Source of the DNA: Bradyrhizobium elkanii WSM2783
Lineage (GTDB): Bacteria > Pseudomonadota > Alphaproteobacteria > Rhizobiales > Xanthobacteraceae
Assembly (NCBI RefSeq): GCF_000472865.1
Contig: NZ_AXAP01000015.1
Location: forward strand, 1 to 64,000
Length of the DNA: 64,000 nucleotides
Direction: 5' to 3'
Position numbers and translations under genes: made by a program. How positions within the stretch are numbered: the stretch's first letter is position 1; every line of letters starts with the position of its first letter. This document shows positions 10,201 to 18,036 of the stretch, piece by piece. The notes beneath the pieces are model-generated. The model saw only the letters and a list, made by a program, of their open reading frames with translations, searched no databases and was not told the DNA's origin.

Positions 10201-10461
10201 TGGGACTCCATCTGCGGGACATGGCCCAACCCTTTCCGGGGGCCGGCGTTCCCGAGCCTCGCGCCACTTCATTGCGCGGGGTCTCAGCCTGTCAGATAAG
10301 AACTGTATGGCGAATGAACGGGTTAGACCGAATTCCGCGACAATTGGCCGCCAACACTGCGCTGTGATGTTCCGCTCTGGGGCACAACACGTGCGGCAAT
10401 CTGGACAATTCGATCCGCCGGTGGCATCACAGCCCAACGATCCCGAACCGGCCGGCGCTTC

Positions 10462-10872
10462 ATGAAACAATTCCTGCTCAAATTCTTCACGTGGTGGAAC
10501 GGCCAGACCTTTGGCACGCAGCTCTGGACCTGGCGGTTCGGCGAGCTCGTCGGTACGGACGAGCAGGGCAATCGCTACTATCGCACCCGGGGCGGCAAGA
10601 TCGATCCGGTGCTGCATTTCGAGCGCCGTTGGGTGATCTATAACGGCTACGCCGAAGCCTCGCGCGTGCCGCCATCATGGCACGGCTGGCTGCATCACGT
10701 GGTCGACCTGCCACCGACCGAAGAGAAATACACGCCGCGGGAATGGGAAAAGCCGCATGTGCCGAACATGACGGGCACGCCGGCGGCGTACCGTCCGTCC
10801 GGCTCGACGCTGGCGAGCGGCCGTCGCCCGAAGGCGACCGGCGACTACCAGCCCTGGACGCCCGCAGGCTGA
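10462..10872 (+). CDS. NADH:ubiquinone oxidoreductase accessory subunit, NDUFA12 family
   Basis: 136 residues, close to the family's bacterial length. Diagnostic are LVGTDEQGNRYYR, a following RRWVIYNG, and the PPSWHGWLHH segment, all conserved from alphaproteobacteria to the mitochondrial B17.2/NDUFA12 subunit. It is expected at the matrix-side (cytoplasmic) arm of respiratory complex I. It lies away from the nuo operon, as is usual in alphaproteobacteria. The start at 10462 is fixed by MKQFLLKFFTWWNG, which matches the family N-terminus. Confidence 0.9.
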   Translation: MKQFLLKFFTWWNGQTFGTQLWTWRFGELVGTDEQGNRYYRTRGGKIDPVLHFERRWVIYNGYAEASRVPPSWHGWLHHVVDLPPTEEKYTPREWEKPHVPNMTGTPAAYRPSGSTLASGRRPKATGDYQPWTPAG

Positions 10873-11162
10873 TCAACCTCATTCGTACGTTGTGCGAGCG
10901 CGCAATTGCGCGTGCAGCGCACGCGTGCCTGTGAACAGCGGTAACAGCGGGGACGAGCAACACGACCTCCTTGCACGTCACGCGCGATCGGAGCTCAATA
11001 GGAGCATCTTACGGAGATGGATGACCATCGCGTCGGATCGGGCTCCAGAATCGCGACTGCCCCGATGAGCAGCGGCCTCCGAGTGGGATGCGGCCGGGAC
11101 ATAGGCCCCCCGGTGCAGACGTCCTGAAATCGCCCGTTAATGTGAGGCCACCGTAAGACAGG
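10873..11162. other. Intergenic region with a 14-bp perfect palindrome
   Basis: About 290 bp without a gene. It contains CGCGCAATTGCGCG (10899-10912), a perfect palindrome just after the NDUFA12 stop, and no clear promoter. A small RNA ending at the hairpin at 11163-11192 is possible but unsupported. Confidence 0.35.
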
Positions 11163-11192
11163 AAAGGCCGCCCGGGAAACCTGGCGGCCTTT
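11163..11192. terminator. Hairpin terminator between NDUFA12 and PfpI genes
   Basis: A stem AAAGGCCGCC / GGCGGCCTTT with a loop of about 10 nt; on the plus strand it runs into TTTTTC. It can serve the minus-strand DJ-1/PfpI gene (stop 17 nt away) or a plus-strand transcript. Confidence 0.65.
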
Positions 11193-11208
11193 TTCTTTGC
11201 GTTGAAAT

Positions 11209-11895
11209 TTATGCGAGCCGTGCCGCGGCGCGGGCGATCATCTCGCCGCGGCGCGCCTGTGACGATGCCATCTTCTCTTTCATGAAGGCGAGGATTTCGG
11301 CCGGCGCGGTGTCCGGCGAGCCGGCGTTGAACGGCGGCTTCGGATTGTATTCGAGCCGAAGCTGGATCGCTTCCGCCGTCCTGCGGTCGACGAGTTCCGA
11401 CACCAGCGTCAGCGCGAAATCGATGCCGGCGGTGACGCCGCCCCCGGTGATACGGTTGCGGTCGATGCAGACCCGCATCCGCGCCGGGATCGCGCCGAAC
11501 GCGCCAAGGAAATCGATCGCCGACCAGTGCGTCGTGGCGCGATAGCCCTTGAGCAGACCGGCGGCGCCGAGCACGAGCGAGCCGGTGCAGACCGAGGTGA
11601 CATACTTTGCGCCCTCGGCCTGCTTGCGCAGGAAAGCGAGCATCTCCTCATCGTTTGTCATGTCGTCGGCTCCCATGCCGCCGGGGACGCAGATCACGTC
11701 GAATTGCGGGCAGTCGGCAAAGCTGACCGTCGGCATCAGCGCCAGCGCGGTGTCGCTCGGCACCGGTTCGATCCGTTTCCACACCAGATGCACCTTGGCC
11801 CCGGGCACGGAGGAGAACACCTGCAGCGGACCGGTGAGGTCGAGCTGCGTCACCTTCGGAAACACCAGAAGTCCGATCTGTAGCGGGCTGGACAT
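11209..11895 (-). CDS. DJ-1/PfpI-family enzyme, isonitrile hydratase-like
   Basis: 228 residues, a single class-I glutamine-amidotransferase-like (DJ-1/PfpI) fold. The nucleophile-elbow cysteine is C103 (TSVCTGSLVLGAAGLL), followed by RATTHW and a GGGVTAGIDFAL segment. Length and motifs match Pseudomonas isonitrile hydratase (InhA, also 228 residues), which hydrates isonitriles to N-formamides; the substrate here is inferred. It is transcribed divergently from the GlxA-type regulator, which carries the same fold, so regulation by that neighbour is likely. Confidence 0.8.
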   Translation of the reverse strand: MSSPLQIGLLVFPKVTQLDLTGPLQVFSSVPGAKVHLVWKRIEPVPSDTALALMPTVSFADCPQFDVICVPGGMGADDMTNDEEMLAFLRKQAEGAKYVTSVCTGSLVLGAAGLLKGYRATTHWSAIDFLGAFGAIPARMRVCIDRNRITGGGVTAGIDFALTLVSELVDRRTAEAIQLRLEYNPKPPFNAGSPDTAPAEILAFMKEKMASSQARRGEMIARAAARLA

Positions 11896-11946
11896 GGGAG
11901 CACCTCAATATCCGTTGACCGCGACAGAATGGCATGGCGGCCTCAT

Positions 11947-11979
11947 GTCCAAAATGGCATAATTCCCTCATTTCCGGAC
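11947..11979. promoter_or_regulatory. Candidate operator in the divergent PfpI/GlxA intergenic region
   Basis: An imperfect inverted repeat, GTCC-AAAATG ... CATTT-CC-GGAC (11947-11956 and 11969-11979), lies in the 131-bp divergent region. It could be the site of the adjacent AraC-type regulator, though AraC proteins often use direct repeats. Confidence 0.3.
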
Positions 11980-12026
11980 AATCGGTGTCCTAAAGAGTAT
12001 CTTGGAGACCGACAGGAGAAGGTCAG

Positions 12027-12965
12027 ATGATCGGCGTCCTCATCTTCCCCGAATTTCAATTGCTGGATGCCGCCGGCCCGATCTCGGTCTTCGAGATCGC
12101 CGCGCGCTCTGCCGACAATCCGCCCGCGCTGAAGGTGATCGCGGTAACGCCGGGGCCGGTGCGTTCGTCCTCGGGCGCCGAGATGCTCGCGCGAGGGCTG
12201 CGACCGTCAGCGGCGATCTCGACCCTGATCGTTGCGGGCGGCGAGGGCGTACGTATGGCGGCGAGGTGCGCGAAGACGCTGGCATTCGTGCGCATGCTGG
12301 CCAAGCGCGGGGTGCGCATCGCGAGCGTCTGCTCGGGCGCCTATATCCTCGCCGAAGCCGGCCTGCTCGACGGCCGCCGCGCCACCACGCATTGGCAGCG
12401 GACCAAGCATTTCGTTTCCGCCTATCCGAAAGTGAAGCTCGAGCCGGATCGCATCTTCACCCGCGACGACAACATCTGGACCTCGGCCGGGATCAGCGCC
12501 GGGATCGACCTGGCGCTGGCGATGATCACGGAGGACTATGGCGAGGAGATCGCGCAAAAGACCGCGCGGCACCTCGTGCTCTATCACCGCCGCAGCGGCG
12601 GCCAGTCGCAATTCTCCTCGCTGTTGGAGTTGAAGGCTGCAAACGGCCGCTTCGGCCCGCTGCTCGCCTGGGCGCGCGAGCATCTCGATGCGCCGCTGAC
12701 GGTCGAGGACATGGCGGAGAAAGCCGGCATGAGCTCGCGCCACTTCACCCGCGCCTTCGTCGCGGAGACCGGCACGACGCCATCGAAAGCGGTGGAACGT
12801 TTGCGCATCGAGGTGGCGCGGCAGCGCGTGCAGTCCTCGGGGGAAGCCATCGAGCGCGTCGCGGAGGCGACCGGCTTTCGCGATCCCGAGCGGATGCGCC
12901 GCGCCTTCATCCGCGCCTTCGGCCAGCCGCCGCAATCGCTGCGGCGGGCGGCGAGGGCAGGATAA
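12027..12965 (+). CDS. GlxA-family transcriptional regulator (DJ-1/PfpI + AraC HTH)
   Basis: 312 residues. Residues 1-185 form a DJ-1/PfpI-like sensor domain with a cysteine at the nucleophile position (C102, ASVCSGAYILAEAGLLDGRRATTHW region). Residues about 212-308 form an AraC-type double helix-turn-helix (TVEDMAEKAGMSSRHFTRAF and EATGFRDPERMRRAFIRAFG). The ATG at 12027 follows AGGAGA. It probably controls the divergent PfpI enzyme in response to a small molecule (inference from context). Confidence 0.88.
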   Translation: MIGVLIFPEFQLLDAAGPISVFEIAARSADNPPALKVIAVTPGPVRSSSGAEMLARGLRPSAAISTLIVAGGEGVRMAARCAKTLAFVRMLAKRGVRIASVCSGAYILAEAGLLDGRRATTHWQRTKHFVSAYPKVKLEPDRIFTRDDNIWTSAGISAGIDLALAMITEDYGEEIAQKTARHLVLYHRRSGGQSQFSSLLELKAANGRFGPLLAWAREHLDAPLTVEDMAEKAGMSSRHFTRAFVAETGTTPSKAVERLRIEVARQRVQSSGEAIERVAEATGFRDPERMRRAFIRAFGQPPQSLRRAARAG

Positions 12966-12977
12966 CTGCCCGCTCGG

Positions 12978-13928
12978 TTACGCGTTGAGCTGCTTCAGCC
13001 ATGCGCCGATATCGCTTGCGGCGACATTGGCCTGATTGAGCAATTTGCCCATGGTGAAAAAGCCGTGGAATTGGCCGGGAAAGTGCTTGTAGGTCACGGG
13101 CACGCCGGCTGCCTTGAGGCGTTCGGCATATTCGTCGCCTTCATCGCGCAACGGATCCGCGCCGGCGGTCAGCACATAGGCCGGCGGCAGGCCGATCAGG
13201 GTCGTCGCACGCGCCGGCGACGCGCGCCAATCATGCGCGTCAGCGGCGCTGCTGAGATAGTGATCGCGAAACCAGCGGATGACGGAGTGGGTGAGGAGGA
13301 TGCTGGTCTCCGGCTCGCTGTGCGAGGGATGCGTCATCGCGAAATCGACTGCCGGATAGATCAGCACTTGTCCCGCGATCGCAGGACCATTGCCGTCGCG
13401 CGCAGCGATCGCCACGACCGCGGCGAGATTGCCGCCGGCGCTGTCACCGCCGACGCAAAGGCGCGCGGCATCGATGCCGAGCTGCTTCGCGTTTGCCGCC
13501 ACCCATTTCGTCGCCGCGATGGCATCGTCGATGGCCGCAGGGAATTTGTGCTCTGGCGCGAGACGGTAGTCGACGGAGATCGCGATCAGCTCGCCTTCAT
13601 CGGCAAGCTTCCGGCAGACCACATCATGGGTGTCGAGATCGCCGATCACCCAGCCACCGCCGTGGAAGAACACCAGCGCCGGTGACAGGCCGTCCTTCTG
13701 GCGCAGCTTCTTGGGCCTGTAGACCCGCGCCGGGATCGTGCCGTGGGGCGCGGGGATCGACAGCGGTTCGACCTGTGCCAGCTCCGGCGGCTCAGGATTG
13801 CTGACAAAGCGCGCCTGCGAATAATACGCACGCGCTTCCGGGGCGGTCAGCGTTTCGTAAGCGGGGCGGCCAGCCTCCTGAAAGGCCTTGAAGACGGCGG
13901 CGGCATCGGGATCGAGAACGATAGGCAT
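12978..13928 (-). CDS. Alpha/beta hydrolase, hormone-sensitive-lipase family
   Basis: 316 residues from the ATG at 13928 (an upstream in-frame ATG at 13955 would add nine). HSL-family signatures are the oxyanion HGGGWVIGD (89-97) and the nucleophile elbow GDSAGG with S163; the likely acid is D258 (TAGADPLRDEG) and the likely base H288 (FPGQFHGFF). It is a cytoplasmic carboxylesterase acting on short or medium acyl esters; the natural substrate is unknown. It converges with the GlxA gene, 12 bp between stops. It is the last host gene before the prophage. Confidence 0.88.
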   Translation of the reverse strand: MPIVLDPDAAAVFKAFQEAGRPAYETLTAPEARAYYSQARFVSNPEPPELAQVEPLSIPAPHGTIPARVYRPKKLRQKDGLSPALVFFHGGGWVIGDLDTHDVVCRKLADEGELIAISVDYRLAPEHKFPAAIDDAIAATKWVAANAKQLGIDAARLCVGGDSAGGNLAAVVAIAARDGNGPAIAGQVLIYPAVDFAMTHPSHSEPETSILLTHSVIRWFRDHYLSSAADAHDWRASPARATTLIGLPPAYVLTAGADPLRDEGDEYAERLKAAGVPVTYKHFPGQFHGFFTMGKLLNQANVAASDIGAWLKQLNA

Positions 13929-13955
13929 ATTGGGGACGGGCTTCCTCTGAATCAT

Positions 13956-14124
13956 CCGGTCCGGTTTTCCGGATTTTTTGCTGTTTTCCGCGTGGCGGTC
14001 CGCAGACCTCGGCGAGTGCTGGAACTATCTCATGGGGCAGGGAGCCTGACCAGTGGCGGAGGCCCGCCCTTTCCCCGCCGGAAACGGCGGGTTGGACACA
14101 TGTGCTTGTTTTTTAAGGGTTGTT
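13956..14124. other. Host-prophage junction region (probable attL)
   Basis: This 169-bp gap lies between the last host gene and the 3' end of the integrase, where attL is expected. It contains a strong GAAA-tetraloop hairpin, CCCGCCG-GAAA-CGGCGGG (14074-14091). No tRNA gene is present, so integration is into an intergenic site or the target lies at the unseen right end. The core cannot be defined without the right junction. Confidence 0.4.
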
Positions 14125-15306
14125 TTAATTCTGGCGCTGCGCGGTCCCGGAAACGGTCCCGGAAACGATTGGTTTTCGGGACCGACTCAGTTTGACGCCC
14201 AGCAAGTTGTCGAACGTGCGCGGCGTCTCGTGCCGGTAGGTCTTGCGGATAGTCTCAACCGACACGCCGCAATATTGGCTCACCAGTTCGATATCCACGC
14301 CCGCGTCAAGGTACCACGTGATTGCGGTGTGGCGCAGCGTGTGGCGCACCACCTTGCGGCGCTTGTCGTCAGTCCCGAGCCCAGCCTTCTCAACGAGACT
14401 TTCCCAGCCATCGTGAACGCGCTTCACGGGCTTGCCCATGAATTCGACAACGGAGTGGTTAGAGATGCCAAGCCGCTTCCAGCGACGCATGTGCGCAAGC
14501 AGGCGAGGCGGCAGCGGCACCGTCGGCTGCTGCTTGCTGGTCGCCTCCTTGTTGTCTGGCTTGCGCTTGAAGATGCCGCGATCCAGGTCAACATAGCCGC
14601 GGCCGATGGTCGGGATTACGGCGGCGTTGCAGATGTCGCCGTTGCGCGAGCCAGTGTAGAGACCGACAAGGATGTATCGCGCGAGATGACGCAGCGTGTG
14701 GCGACCTTTGCTGGTCGCTAGTTTGGTCGCCTTGCGATATCGCCAAGCGGTCCACAACATTTTCGCGGCCTCGCCGCGCTCTAAATAGCGCTCGCGAGAC
14801 TTTGGCGCGGGCGGTAGCGTCGCACTAAACTTCGGCTGGATGCCGCCCTTGGTTTTCTTAACGCAACGATTGATCGCCGCCTGCAATAACTTCAGATCAC
14901 GAAACGCTGATGCGCCGGTCTCTGTTAAGCGCTCTTCGGCGTACCGTTCTTGCAGCGCGCCATCGAGATCGCCGATGGTGTAATCGGCAAACCAATTGCC
15001 GATGCGCTGTATGGCAGAGATCAGTTGGTTCTTGTACGTCTGATCGATGTTGCGCTTACTGATGTGTCGAATTTCGAGCGAGCAAACGTCGGTGATCTTA
15101 ATCGTGTTTACGTCGTTAGCGCTCAGCGCCTTCTTTGGGTCGTGCTTTTTGGTGATGTACGCGGCGAGGGCTTTTTCAGCTCCTGCGCGATCATGTTCAT
15201 AGCATCCCGTGCCAGCGTCTTTGTCGCCGTCGCGGATGATCCACATGGTTTCTCTACCGGCACGCTTCTTTTTGCGGAGGTAGGGCGGCTTGCTTGGACG
15301 CGGCAT
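14125..15306 (-). CDS. int: Tyrosine-recombinase phage integrase
   Basis: 393 residues. An N-terminal arm-binding-like basic region, a SAM-like core-binding domain (about 60-160), and a catalytic domain with R221 (LYTGSRNGDI), H322-xx-R325 (RHTLRHTAITW) and nucleophile Y357 (ETIRKTYRH). The usual LGH before the tyrosine is replaced by YCGVS, a variant seen in alphaproteobacterial integrases. It catalyses site-specific integration and excision. Its 3' end points toward the prophage left edge. The tail encodes a repeated VSGT. It overlaps the upstream excisionase-like gene by 184 bp in another frame. Confidence 0.93.
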   Translation of the reverse strand: MPRPSKPPYLRKKKRAGRETMWIIRDGDKDAGTGCYEHDRAGAEKALAAYITKKHDPKKALSANDVNTIKITDVCSLEIRHISKRNIDQTYKNQLISAIQRIGNWFADYTIGDLDGALQERYAEERLTETGASAFRDLKLLQAAINRCVKKTKGGIQPKFSATLPPAPKSRERYLERGEAAKMLWTAWRYRKATKLATSKGRHTLRHLARYILVGLYTGSRNGDICNAAVIPTIGRGYVDLDRGIFKRKPDNKEATSKQQPTVPLPPRLLAHMRRWKRLGISNHSVVEFMGKPVKRVHDGWESLVEKAGLGTDDKRRKVVRHTLRHTAITWYLDAGVDIELVSQYCGVSVETIRKTYRHETPRTFDNLLGVKLSRSRKPIVSGTVSGTAQRQN

Positions 15307-15509
15307 GACGATCTCATTTCCTCTATAGCGGCAAGCGTGACGTAATACTTGCCAGCGATCAATTCGTGCGACACTTGCCCGGTGACAACCAACCTACGCA
15401 AAGCAGAAACTGACATCGAGCCATCAGGGAAAGCCAATTGAGCTGCTACTTCGAGGCGCAATGGCGTTGACGTAGTGATGTCAGTCGGTGCTGGGATTTT
15501 GGAACGCAT
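15123..15509 (-). CDS. Excisionase-like small DNA-binding protein
   Basis: 128 residues. Residues 15-70 look like a winged-helix excisionase/MerR-type domain (LRLEVAAQLAFPDGSMSVSALRRL, ... HELIAGKYYVTLAAIEEM). The C-terminal half is basic and low complexity and overlaps the integrase start. It probably sets the direction of recombination. The ATG at 15509 has GGGAG seven bases upstream and overlaps the stop of the small membrane ORF (TGATG). A promoter-operator lies just upstream. Confidence 0.65.
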   Translation of the reverse strand: MRSKIPAPTDITTSTPLRLEVAAQLAFPDGSMSVSALRRLVVTGQVSHELIAGKYYVTLAAIEEMRSSCRVQASRPTSAKRSVPVEKPCGSSATATKTLARDAMNMIAQELKKPSPRTSPKSTTQRRR

Positions 15510-15670
15510 CACTCAACTCCCACTATATATAGGGCAAAATGCCCGCTATCAACCGTCCCGGTAGTTCTTTGATTTTGATCAGTTTTTGCCGCGCGATGCG
15601 CGGCCACCAGCATCACCGAGACGATCGCGCTCAGCGCCAGATAGAGCTTCGGTGCGGTGATCATGATCAT
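15509..15670 (-). CDS. 53-residue membrane protein, overlapping both neighbours
   Basis: Starts at 15670 inside an ATGA overlap with the zinc-ribbon gene and stops in a TGATG overlap with the excisionase-like gene, so it is stitched into the operon on both sides. The product has one hydrophobic segment (LYLALSAIVSVMLVAA) and a polar tail ending FALYIVGVE. The palindromic operator and promoter for xis-int lie within its last third, so the tail sequence may be set by the DNA signal. Function unknown. Confidence 0.55.
   Translation of the reverse strand: MIMITAPKLYLALSAIVSVMLVAAHRAAKTDQNQRTTGTVDSGHFALYIVGVE
15524..15552 (-). promoter_or_regulatory. xis-int promoter with 13-bp palindromic operator in the spacer
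   Basis: On the minus strand TTGATA (15552-15547) and TATATA (15529-15524) are 17 bp apart. The spacer holds GGGCA-TTT-TGCCC (15544-15532). The same palindrome occurs twice at 31.8 kb next to another TTGATA. A bound protein would block the polymerase, so xis-int expression is probably repressed through this site. Confidence 0.55.
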
Positions 15671-15921
15671 AGCTTTCGCACCACCGGGATATCCAGCAGG
15701 GCCATATAGTTGCAGCCGCGCTGCCGGATGTTGGTCAGCACGTTGCAGCGGTCGCAGCTGCCGTACTCGTGGAAGGTGTTGGGGGTTTCCATGGTCAGCC
15801 GGGCGCCGCAGCCGGCGCAGGTGAATTTCTGGAAGACCGTGGCGCCCATGGCAATTCGCTCATCGGCCTGGCGCCGGACTTCTTCAAACGGATAGTCCTG
15901 ATACTCAGTCGCTGTCGCCAT
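15667..15921 (-). CDS. Small zinc-ribbon protein
   Basis: 84 residues with two CxxC knuckles (CAGC at about 35-38 and CDRC at about 55-58), typical of a structural zinc ribbon. The start at 15921 overlaps the upstream gene by 17 bp, and the stop overlaps the next ATG (ATGA). It belongs to the leftward int operon. No specific function recognised. Confidence 0.6.
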   Translation of the reverse strand: MATATEYQDYPFEEVRRQADERIAMGATVFQKFTCAGCGARLTMETPNTFHEYGSCDRCNVLTNIRQRGCNYMALLDIPVVRKL

Positions 15922-16177
15922 TGAACTGCCTCGACGCTGGAATCTTGCTGCCGATGTTCTGATGCAGTTGATCGATGAACCAGCCATAGACCTGGCGCTT
16001 GGCATCGTTCGAAACGATCACGTCAAGCACCCGGTGAATATTGCTGCCGAACGCGCCAAGGATCACGGTGACCGGCGTGTCGTCCGGAAGCCGTTCCAGA
16101 ATGTCACCGATATCGTCGGTGAGTTCGGTCAGTAGCTCACAGAGCGCTTCACGCTCTCGTTGCGTCATCACTGGCAT
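15905..16177 (-). CDS. Hypothetical leftward-operon protein
   Basis: 90 residues, acidic and helical, no recognised family. The N-terminal half (MTQREREALCELLTELTDDI) is probably a helical pair. The ATG at 16177 has GGGAG seven bases upstream. It overlaps both neighbours by a few codons, supporting a translated operon. Confidence 0.55.
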   Translation of the reverse strand: MPVMTQREREALCELLTELTDDIGDILERLPDDTPVTVILGAFGSNIHRVLDVIVSNDAKRQVYGWFIDQLHQNIGSKIPASRQFNGDSD

Positions 16178-16340
16178 GAGGAGTCTCCCTTGCGTGATTG
16201 GAACGCGTGCGCGCCAGCAATCGCATGACGCGGTTGGCTTCACTGATGAAGTCGTGGCGATGACAGTGCTCGCCGTCTTGTCGGCACTGATCGCCGCAGC
16301 ACAGGGCGATCAATAGGTCGGTGTAGATATCGTGAGTCAT
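16149..16340 (-). CDS. Small Cys/His-containing hypothetical protein
   Basis: 63 residues with a CCGDQCRQDGEHCHRH cluster that could bind a metal. It overlaps the next gene by 29 bp. The ATG at 16340 has no strong Shine-Dalgarno sequence. Supported mainly by its place in a compact operon. Confidence 0.45.
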   Translation of the reverse strand: MTHDIYTDLLIALCCGDQCRQDGEHCHRHDFISEANRVMRLLARTRSNHARETPHASDDATRA

Positions 16341-16367
16341 GTTCCGTGAAGCCAATTGAAGAAGGGT

Positions 16368-16757
16368 TCAGGCGACGGGGACGAAGTCGCCGAGCGCCAG
16401 CCGGATCTCGTTGTCGTATTTGCGGCAGGTGTACATGATCGTCGTATGATCGCGGTCGAAGGCGCGACCGATCCGGCGCCACGACGCGCCCGAGACCACG
16501 TGCGTAAACGAGATCAAGATCTGACGGATATGGATGATGCGCCGGCCGCGGGACCTTGCGCGGAGATCGTCGACCTCGACACCGAAGGCGCGGGCGCCGG
16601 CATTGCGGCACGCCACCGTCGCAGACCAAGAGGGACAACCGTCGATACGGCGATGCACTTCGGCGAGCGCCCAGGCCAGGCGCTCGGCGTCGGTGGTCAG
16701 TTCAAGGCGATAGGAAAAGGGAGCGGGGGTCGCGGGCTCGGCGAGTTTCAGTAGCAT
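16368..16757 (-). CDS. DnaA domain-IV-like DNA-binding protein
   Basis: 129 residues. The C-terminal half (about 65-120) resembles the DnaA C-terminal helix-turn-helix, with basic helix RSRGRRIIHIRQILISF and the signature loop FDRDHTTIMY matching DnaA RDHTTV. There is no AAA+ module, so it can bind DNA but not act as a full initiator. It may recognise DnaA-box-like sites in phage DNA or compete with host DnaA. The start has GGAGGG six bases upstream; a TTGACA sits in the upstream gap (minus strand, about 16829-16824). Confidence 0.7.
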   Translation of the reverse strand: MLLKLAEPATPAPFSYRLELTTDAERLAWALAEVHRRIDGCPSWSATVACRNAGARAFGVEVDDLRARSRGRRIIHIRQILISFTHVVSGASWRRIGRAFDRDHTTIMYTCRKYDNEIRLALGDFVPVA

Positions 16758-16872
16758 CGGTAGCCCTCCTGCCGTTGTCGCTCTTGGGAGGCGACTTCAC
16801 GCAGGAAAGATTAACCGACGATACTTGTCAACGAAATTTCACGCTCGATTGAAAAGTTCAACCGGCGGGATA

Positions 16873-17646
16873 TCAGAGCGGGTGCACAACAGCCATAACG
16901 CGACCGATGATCCGCTTGTCGGGGAGCTGGGTCGTGCCCCATACCACGTTGGCGCCGTCGGCATCGCCTTGCAGATAGACACCGGGTTCGTTGTCGATCC
17001 CGGTGCGCGATTGATCGACGATTGCATAGTCGCCGCGCTCTAGTTTGGTTTCGCCCTCCGACCAGCTCGCCACCACGCGCATCACCATGACATCGGTAGG
17101 CGAGCAATTGAGACCCTTCTCTAACGTCGTGTGGGAAATCATCCAGTGGCCGAATTCGTGCGCGACGCTGAATTGGGCGGTCTGCCAATTCGTGATCAGT
17201 CGGGCAAGCTTCCGATAATTGTTGACCTCAGGAACGCGCTGATACGCTTCATCTATAGCGGTGTTGTGCGCTTCCGTCGTCGTCGGGCGGCGCTCGAGGG
17301 TTGTCATTGTGGCCGCAGTCAAACTGCTTTTGCCAGCACCTGCGGGGACCTCAATGTTAGCGAAGTCCGGTGGCGGCCCTGACCCGGTCAACAGCCAATC
17401 CAAAGACACCTTTGTCATCTCAGCAAACTTGATCAACTTGCTGATCGGAATGTTTTCCACCGCGCCGGTCTCCCACGTCGAGAGCGCATTACGGGACATA
17501 TTGAGCCTTTCGGCGATCTGATCGGCATGCAGTTTCCGCCCCAGCCGAACCGCTTTGATGCGGTCGCCGATACGGTTGCCGGCTAGGAGCCTGGCTAATT
17601 CTGCGATCGGGCCGGTCATTAGATCGTCAGGAGCGTCGGAGGGCAT
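16873..17646 (-). CDS. CI-like phage repressor (XRE HTH + degenerate S24-like domain)
   Basis: 257 residues from the ATG at 17646, which has AGAGGA six bases upstream. Residues about 22-85 form an XRE HTH (LHADQIAERLNMSRNALSTWE). Residues about 180-257 align with the S24/LexA-CI domain (VMVMRVVASWSEGE... RGDYAIVD ... IIGRVMAVV). The catalytic Ser of GDSMEP is replaced by E197, and no catalytic Lys is apparent, so self-cleavage looks lost. A HEFGH motif at 163-167 sits between the domains. It is transcribed divergently from the Cro-like gene, as in a lambdoid immunity switch, and should maintain lysogeny. Confidence 0.75.
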   Translation of the reverse strand: MPSDAPDDLMTGPIAELARLLAGNRIGDRIKAVRLGRKLHADQIAERLNMSRNALSTWETGAVENIPISKLIKFAEMTKVSLDWLLTGSGPPPDFANIEVPAGAGKSSLTAATMTTLERRPTTTEAHNTAIDEAYQRVPEVNNYRKLARLITNWQTAQFSVAHEFGHWMISHTTLEKGLNCSPTDVMVMRVVASWSEGETKLERGDYAIVDQSRTGIDNEPGVYLQGDADGANVVWGTTQLPDKRIIGRVMAVVHPL

Positions 17647-17738
17647 CAAGTTCCTCTTCAATGGTGGTGGATAGCTGTCTTCACGCTTGGCTGATTTCGG
17701 CTTATCCCTGATGCCTCACCAGCAAGCGAGGCGAGGCG

Positions 17739-17966
17739 ATGCCGAAGCGGAAGGCAAATGCCGTGATCGAGGCGATCCGGACCCAGCGCGGGCTGGCGGC
17801 CAAACTGGCAAAAGTGTGCGGAATCTCGCGGTCGGCGGTCTGGAAATGGCAGCAAGTACCGGCCGAGCACGCCCTGGCAGTCGCAACGTTCCTGCAGCTG
17901 AAGCGCCATGAAGTCCGGCCTGATCTCTACCCTGCCAACCTGCCCGAAGAACGGGTAGGTGCCTAA
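17739..17966 (+). CDS. YdaS/Cro-like regulator
   Basis: 75 residues, one helix-turn-helix (AAKLAKVCGISRSAVWKWQQ) and the family tail VRPDLYP typical of YdaS/Cro-type prophage proteins. It is divergent from the CI-like repressor with a gap of 92 bp, which should hold the switch operators. It is the first gene of the rightward early region and probably represses the CI promoter. Confidence 0.78.
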   Translation: MPKRKANAVIEAIRTQRGLAAKLAKVCGISRSAVWKWQQVPAEHALAVATFLQLKRHEVRPDLYPANLPEERVGA

Positions 17967-18036
17967 CGACTCTGTCATCTGCACTGAAGACCTATGTCAA
18001 CTTTTTCTCACGGTCAACTAACCATTGCAATGCCAG

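Noticed and set aside
13956..14124. tRNA gene as the integration target
   Set aside because: No T-loop-like GGTTCRAATCC, acceptor pairing or anticodon arm is visible at the left junction.
17647..17738. GGGCA-WWW-TGCCC operator in the CI/Cro gap
   Set aside because: The divergent gap has only GGCT-type short repeats and no copy of the palindrome.
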